A stretch of DNA of 31,100 bases from contig LATQ01000001.1 in the NCBI GenBank assembly GCA_001017865.1, positions 1,391,013 through 1,422,112 on the forward strand, read 5' to 3'. The DNA comes from Rhodococcus sp. IITR03 (GTDB taxonomy: Bacteria; Actinomycetota; Actinomycetes; Mycobacteriales; Mycobacteriaceae). Under the pieces are notes generated by a model that had not been told where the DNA came from, did no database searches, and saw only the letters and a list, made by a program, of their open reading frames with translations. The translations under genes and the position numbers were made by a program. Shown piece after piece: positions 28,777 through 31,100 of this stretch. How positions within the stretch are numbered: the stretch's first letter is position 1; each line of letters begins with the position of its first letter.

Positions 28777-29617
28777 CGTTCGAACCCGTCGAGGCCGCGG
28801 CGTCGTGGCCGGACTTCGCGATCCGCTCACGCTCGAGCTCGTGGAGGATCGTGCGCACGTGATCGCCGGCCTCGTCGCCCTCGTAGGCGCGCACCACGTG
28901 CTCGATGTCGCCCTGCTCACGGATCCGACCGTGGTCGATCCACATCGCCTGGTCGCACAGCTGGGCGAGGAACTCGTTCGAGTGGCTGGCGAACACGAGG
29001 ATGCCCGAGCGCGCGACGAGATCCTGCAGACGCACGCGCGCCTTCTTCATGAACTCCGCGTCGACCGCGCCGATGCCCTCGTCGAGCAGCAGGATCTCGG
29101 GATCGATGCTGGTGACCACGCCGAGCGCGACACGCACCCGCATACCGGTCGAGTAGGTGCGCAGCGGCATGTTGAGGTAGTCGCCGAGCTCGGTGAAGTC
29201 CGCGATCTCGTCGACCTTGGCCAGCATCTGCTTGCGGCTCATCCCGAGGAACATGCCGCGGATGATGATGTTCTCGTAGCCGGAGATCTCCGGGTCCATG
29301 CCGACGCCGAGGTCGAACACCGGTGCGACGCGACCCTTCACCCGAGCGTGGCCGCGCGTGGGCTCGTAGATCCCCGAGAGCAGACGCAGCAGCGTGGACT
29401 TACCGGCACCGTTGTGGCCGACGAGGCCGACGCGGTCGCCTTCCTTCAGCGACATCGTGATGTCGCGCAGAGCCTCGACGACCACGACGTCGGAGTTGTT
29501 GCGGCCGATCGCTCCGCCCGCCTTACCCAGGAAGGCCTTCTTCAAGGAGCGGGTCTTGGCGTCGAAGATGGGAAAGTCGACGCACGCGCCGCGCGTTTCG
29601 ATGCTGACCCGACTCAC
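28769..29617 (-). CDS. wzt: Wzt, galactan ABC exporter ATPase (RfbE-like)
   Basis: An intact 282-residue ABC ATPase that should power export of lipid-linked galactan with Wzm. Walker A is VGHNGAGKST, the Q-loop region VFDLGVGMDPEISGYEN, the signature YSTGMRVRVALG, Walker B ILLLDEGIGAVD, and the switch His lies in FASHSNEFL. The N-terminal extension before the core (KTRSLKKAFLGKAGGAIGRN) is typical of the O-antigen/galactan exporter group. There is no C-terminal carbohydrate-binding domain. GTG 29617 follows GGAGC, and TACGCT at 29654-29649 is a possible -10. It precedes glfT1 and follows bpa on the same strand. Confidence 0.94.
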   Translation of the reverse strand: MSRVSIETRGACVDFPIFDAKTRSLKKAFLGKAGGAIGRNNSDVVVVEALRDITMSLKEGDRVGLVGHNGAGKSTLLRLLSGIYEPTRGHARVKGRVAPVFDLGVGMDPEISGYENIIIRGMFLGMSRKQMLAKVDEIADFTELGDYLNMPLRTYSTGMRVRVALGVVTSIDPEILLLDEGIGAVDAEFMKKARVRLQDLVARSGILVFASHSNEFLAQLCDQAMWIDHGRIREQGDIEHVVRAYEGDEAGDHVRTILHELERERIAKSGHDAAASTGSNGG

Positions 29618-29697
29618 GATGCTGCTCCAGACGCTGACACGGGACCCGAGCGTACCCGTCGCGCCGATACCCGAGTCCCGGGGCGTACCCGGCGGGA

Positions 29698-30282
29698 CTA
29701 CAGGTACTGGCCGGTTCCGGGGTGGGTCTGACCGGGAAGTGATTGATCGTTCTGGCCGCGACCGCCCTGCGCGACTCCGGGAGGAAGCGCACCCTGACGC
29801 ATCTGCTCGAGCTGGGCACGAGCCGCCATCTGCTGAGCGAACAGCGCCGTCTGGATGCCGTGGAACAAGCCTTCGAGCCAGCCGACGAGCTGGGCCTGCG
29901 CGATACGCAGCTCGGCGTCGGAGGGCACCGCGTCCTCACCGAAGGGCAGTGCGAGCCGCTCGAGTTCCTCCCGTAGATCGGGGGCGAGGCCCTGACCGAG
30001 TTCGCGGATGGACGACAGGTGGATGTCCTTGAGCCGGGTGCGGCTGGCGTCGTCGAGCGGCGCGGCCTTCACCTCTTCGAGAAGCTGTTTGATCATGGTG
30101 CCGATCCGCATGACCTTAGCCGGCTGCTCGACCATGTCGGCCAGGGATTCGCCGCCGTTCTCGGTCTTCTCCTCCTCCGGCCGGCCGTCGGCCTCCACGC
30201 GGGCTGCCTCCTCGCGGGAGACACGGATGGGCCGGCCGTCGGGGCCGATCACGAGAACCTGGTCGTTGTCCGGATGCGTCAT
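29698..30282 (-). CDS. bpa: Bpa/PafE, ATP-independent bacterial proteasome activator
   Basis: Bpa forms a ring that opens the actinobacterial 20S proteasome without ATP or Pup. The protein is 194 residues, intact. A disordered acidic N-terminus (about 1-45) precedes the helical core: VEQPAKVMRIGTMIKQLLEE, RLKDIHLSSIRELGQGLAPD, ELRIAQAQLVGWLEGLFHGI and QTALFAQQMAARAQLEQM. It ends in a Gly/Gln-rich tail and GQYL, the HbYX-like motif that docks into the proteasome. The ATG at 30282 has GGGAG upstream. It lies just before wzt, the same neighbourhood as Rv3780-Rv3781 in M. tuberculosis. No proteasome gene is in the window. Confidence 0.92.
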   Translation of the reverse strand: MTHPDNDQVLVIGPDGRPIRVSREEAARVEADGRPEEEKTENGGESLADMVEQPAKVMRIGTMIKQLLEEVKAAPLDDASRTRLKDIHLSSIRELGQGLAPDLREELERLALPFGEDAVPSDAELRIAQAQLVGWLEGLFHGIQTALFAQQMAARAQLEQMRQGALPPGVAQGGRGQNDQSLPGQTHPGTGQYL

Positions 30283-30416
30283 GGCTCCATTCTCCCTTTC
30301 CCACCCCGGGTGTGCCCGGTTGCCCGAAGGTCCCGGAGTGCCGGGTACCCCGAGCGAGCCTACCGAGAGGGCAACACCGGATGCAGGCACGGCGCGTCCC
30401 GATTGACATCGGGACC

Positions 30417-30422
30417 TAGAGT
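30417..30422 (+). promoter_or_regulatory. -10 hexamer TAGAGT of the aminotransferase-like gene (leaderless)
   Basis: TAGAGT is followed by seven bases and the ATG at 30430, the same arrangement seen at gtrA and rmlB. Transcription would begin at the start codon. The nearby TTGACA at 30403 is too close (8 bases) to act as its -35. Confidence 0.45.
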
Positions 30423-30429
30423 GTCTGCC

Positions 30430-31100
30430 ATGGCTTACGACGTTGCCGGATCCGGGGTTGATCCCCTCGCTCGGGGACGGGTGGATCCATCTCGATCCAC
30501 GGGCCGGTATGCAGATCCCCGATGTGGTGTCGCGCACCGTGTCCACCGCCTTCCGCAACTCGGCCGCATCGGCGACCGGACGGCACCTGTCGTCGCGTCG
30601 CAGCGCCGCGATCCTCCAGGAGGCGCGCGTCGCGGTCGCGGAACTCGTGGGTGCCGACCCGGACGGGGTCGTCCTGGGGCCGAGCCACGCGGTGTTGCTC
30701 GCCTGGCTCGCCGAAGCACTCAGTTCCCGCCTCGGGCTCGGCACCGGCATGGTCCTCTCACGGCTCGACGACGAGGCGAACATCGCTCCCTGGTTGCGGG
30801 TCGCGAGCCGCTACGGCGCGCAGGTGCGCTGGGCCGAGGTCGAGATCGAGACGTGCGAGCTGCCCACCTGGCAATACGAGGAACTCATCACGCCCACCAC
30901 CCGGCTCGTCGCGCTCACCGCGGCGTCGTCCATCGTCGGCACCGCGCCCGACGTGCGGGTCGTCGCGGATCTCGTCCACGAGGTCGGTGGGCTCATGGTC
31001 GTCGACGCCGCCGGCGCGCCCCGACGCCCACGTCGACATCGACGATCTCGGCGCGACACATCCTCACCGTGGATATCGCCGCGTGGGGCGGACGCAGATC
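30430..31100 (+). CDS. Class V aminotransferase, cysteine desulfurase-like (Rv3778c-like), 3' partial
   Basis: The N-terminal ~225 residues of a PLP-dependent class V aminotransferase of the type found near bpa/wzt in mycobacteria. After MAYDVA the frame moves by two missing bases near 30446 and 30455, giving [20 protein letters not shown]. Then come [58 protein letters not shown] and [31 protein letters not shown] contains the Asp that pairs with the PLP ring. Further slips occur near 31016 and 31055. The PLP-binding Lys lies beyond the window. Many members of this group are not true desulfurases, so activity is uncertain. It is divergent from bpa. Confidence 0.85.
   Translation, partial: MAYDVAGSGVDPLARGRVDPSRSTGRYADPRCGVAHRVHRLPQLGRIGDRTAPVVASQRRDPPGGARRGRGTRGCRPGRGRPGAEPRGVARLARRSTQFPPRARHRHGPLTARRRGEHRSLVAGREPLRRAGALGRGRDRDVRAAHLAIRGTHHAHHPARRAHRGVVHRRHRARRAGRRGSRPRGRWAHGRRRRRRAPTPTSTSTISARHILTVDIAAWGGRR

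Noticed and set aside
30403..30408. TTGACA as a -35 box for the aminotransferase-like gene
   Set aside because: Only eight bases separate it from TAGAGT, far short of the 16-19 expected, so it is probably coincidental.

Overview
This window is high-GC actinobacterial DNA from a mycolic-acid-containing bacterium, most likely Rhodococcus or a close relative. The reason is a nearly complete set of arabinogalactan (AG) cell-wall genes: dprE1, dprE2, aftA, a Rv3789-like gtrA, rmlA, rmlB, rmlC, glfT1, glfT2 and the galactan exporter pair wzm/wzt, with the proteasome activator gene bpa beside wzt as in mycobacteria. The genus is inferred from gene content; no rRNA gene is present.

A caution governs the annotation. 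About 40 one-base slips interrupt otherwise convincing genes. Nearly all shift the frame in the direction expected for one missing base, and those I reconstructed fall where a run of identical bases (CC, CCC, GGG, TT) is one short. Genes such as dprE1, rmlB and glfT2, which a mycolate bacterium is expected to need, are affected as often as accessory genes. I read these as base-calling or assembly errors and annotate full-length genes with slip positions. Lengths quoted assume correction.

Layout. 1-1773 (+): end of a large FAD/Fe-S oxidoreductase. 1786-4178 (-): a four-gene, translationally coupled cassette (SAV_915-like protein, small protein with a YxxxE tail, large protein with a hydrophobic C-terminus, two-TM protein) that looks like a type VII secretion-linked effector/immunity locus. 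4303-4742 (+): DoxX-like membrane protein. 4717-9362 (-): aftA, dprE2 and dprE1, with a small secreted-protein gene (+) between aftA and dprE2. 9436-9915 (+): gtrA. 9967-10826 (-): an AbiEi/DUF559 protein lying between two related palindromes. 10921-12378 (-): rmlC and rmlA, divergent from rmlB (12412, +), which is followed by glfT2 and a GT-C glycosyltransferase. 16950-17798 (-): wzm. 17987-20304 (+): M20 amidohydrolase, TRIC-like membrane protein and a doubtful small ORF. 20447-22952 (+): hybrid sensor kinase ending in REC and ANTAR domains. 23009-24787 (-): fatty acyl-CoA ligase. 24931-27873 (+): molybdopterin oxidoreductase lacking Fe-S ligands, plus a coupled helical protein. 27886-30282 (-): glfT1, wzt and bpa. 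30430 to the end (+): class V aminotransferase-like protein.

How the genes work together. RmlA, B and C make dTDP-rhamnose precursors for the AG linker. GlfT1 and GlfT2 build the galactan on a lipid carrier and Wzm/Wzt is the predicted exporter. DprE1/DprE2 make decaprenyl-phospho-arabinose, GtrA may help move or position it, and AftA adds the first arabinose to galactan. Several of these genes (dprE1, gtrA, aftA, rmlB, wzm) have a TAnnnT -10 hexamer only 6-8 bases before the start codon, which predicts leaderless mRNAs. No tRNA, rRNA, CRISPR array, transposase or integrase was recognised.
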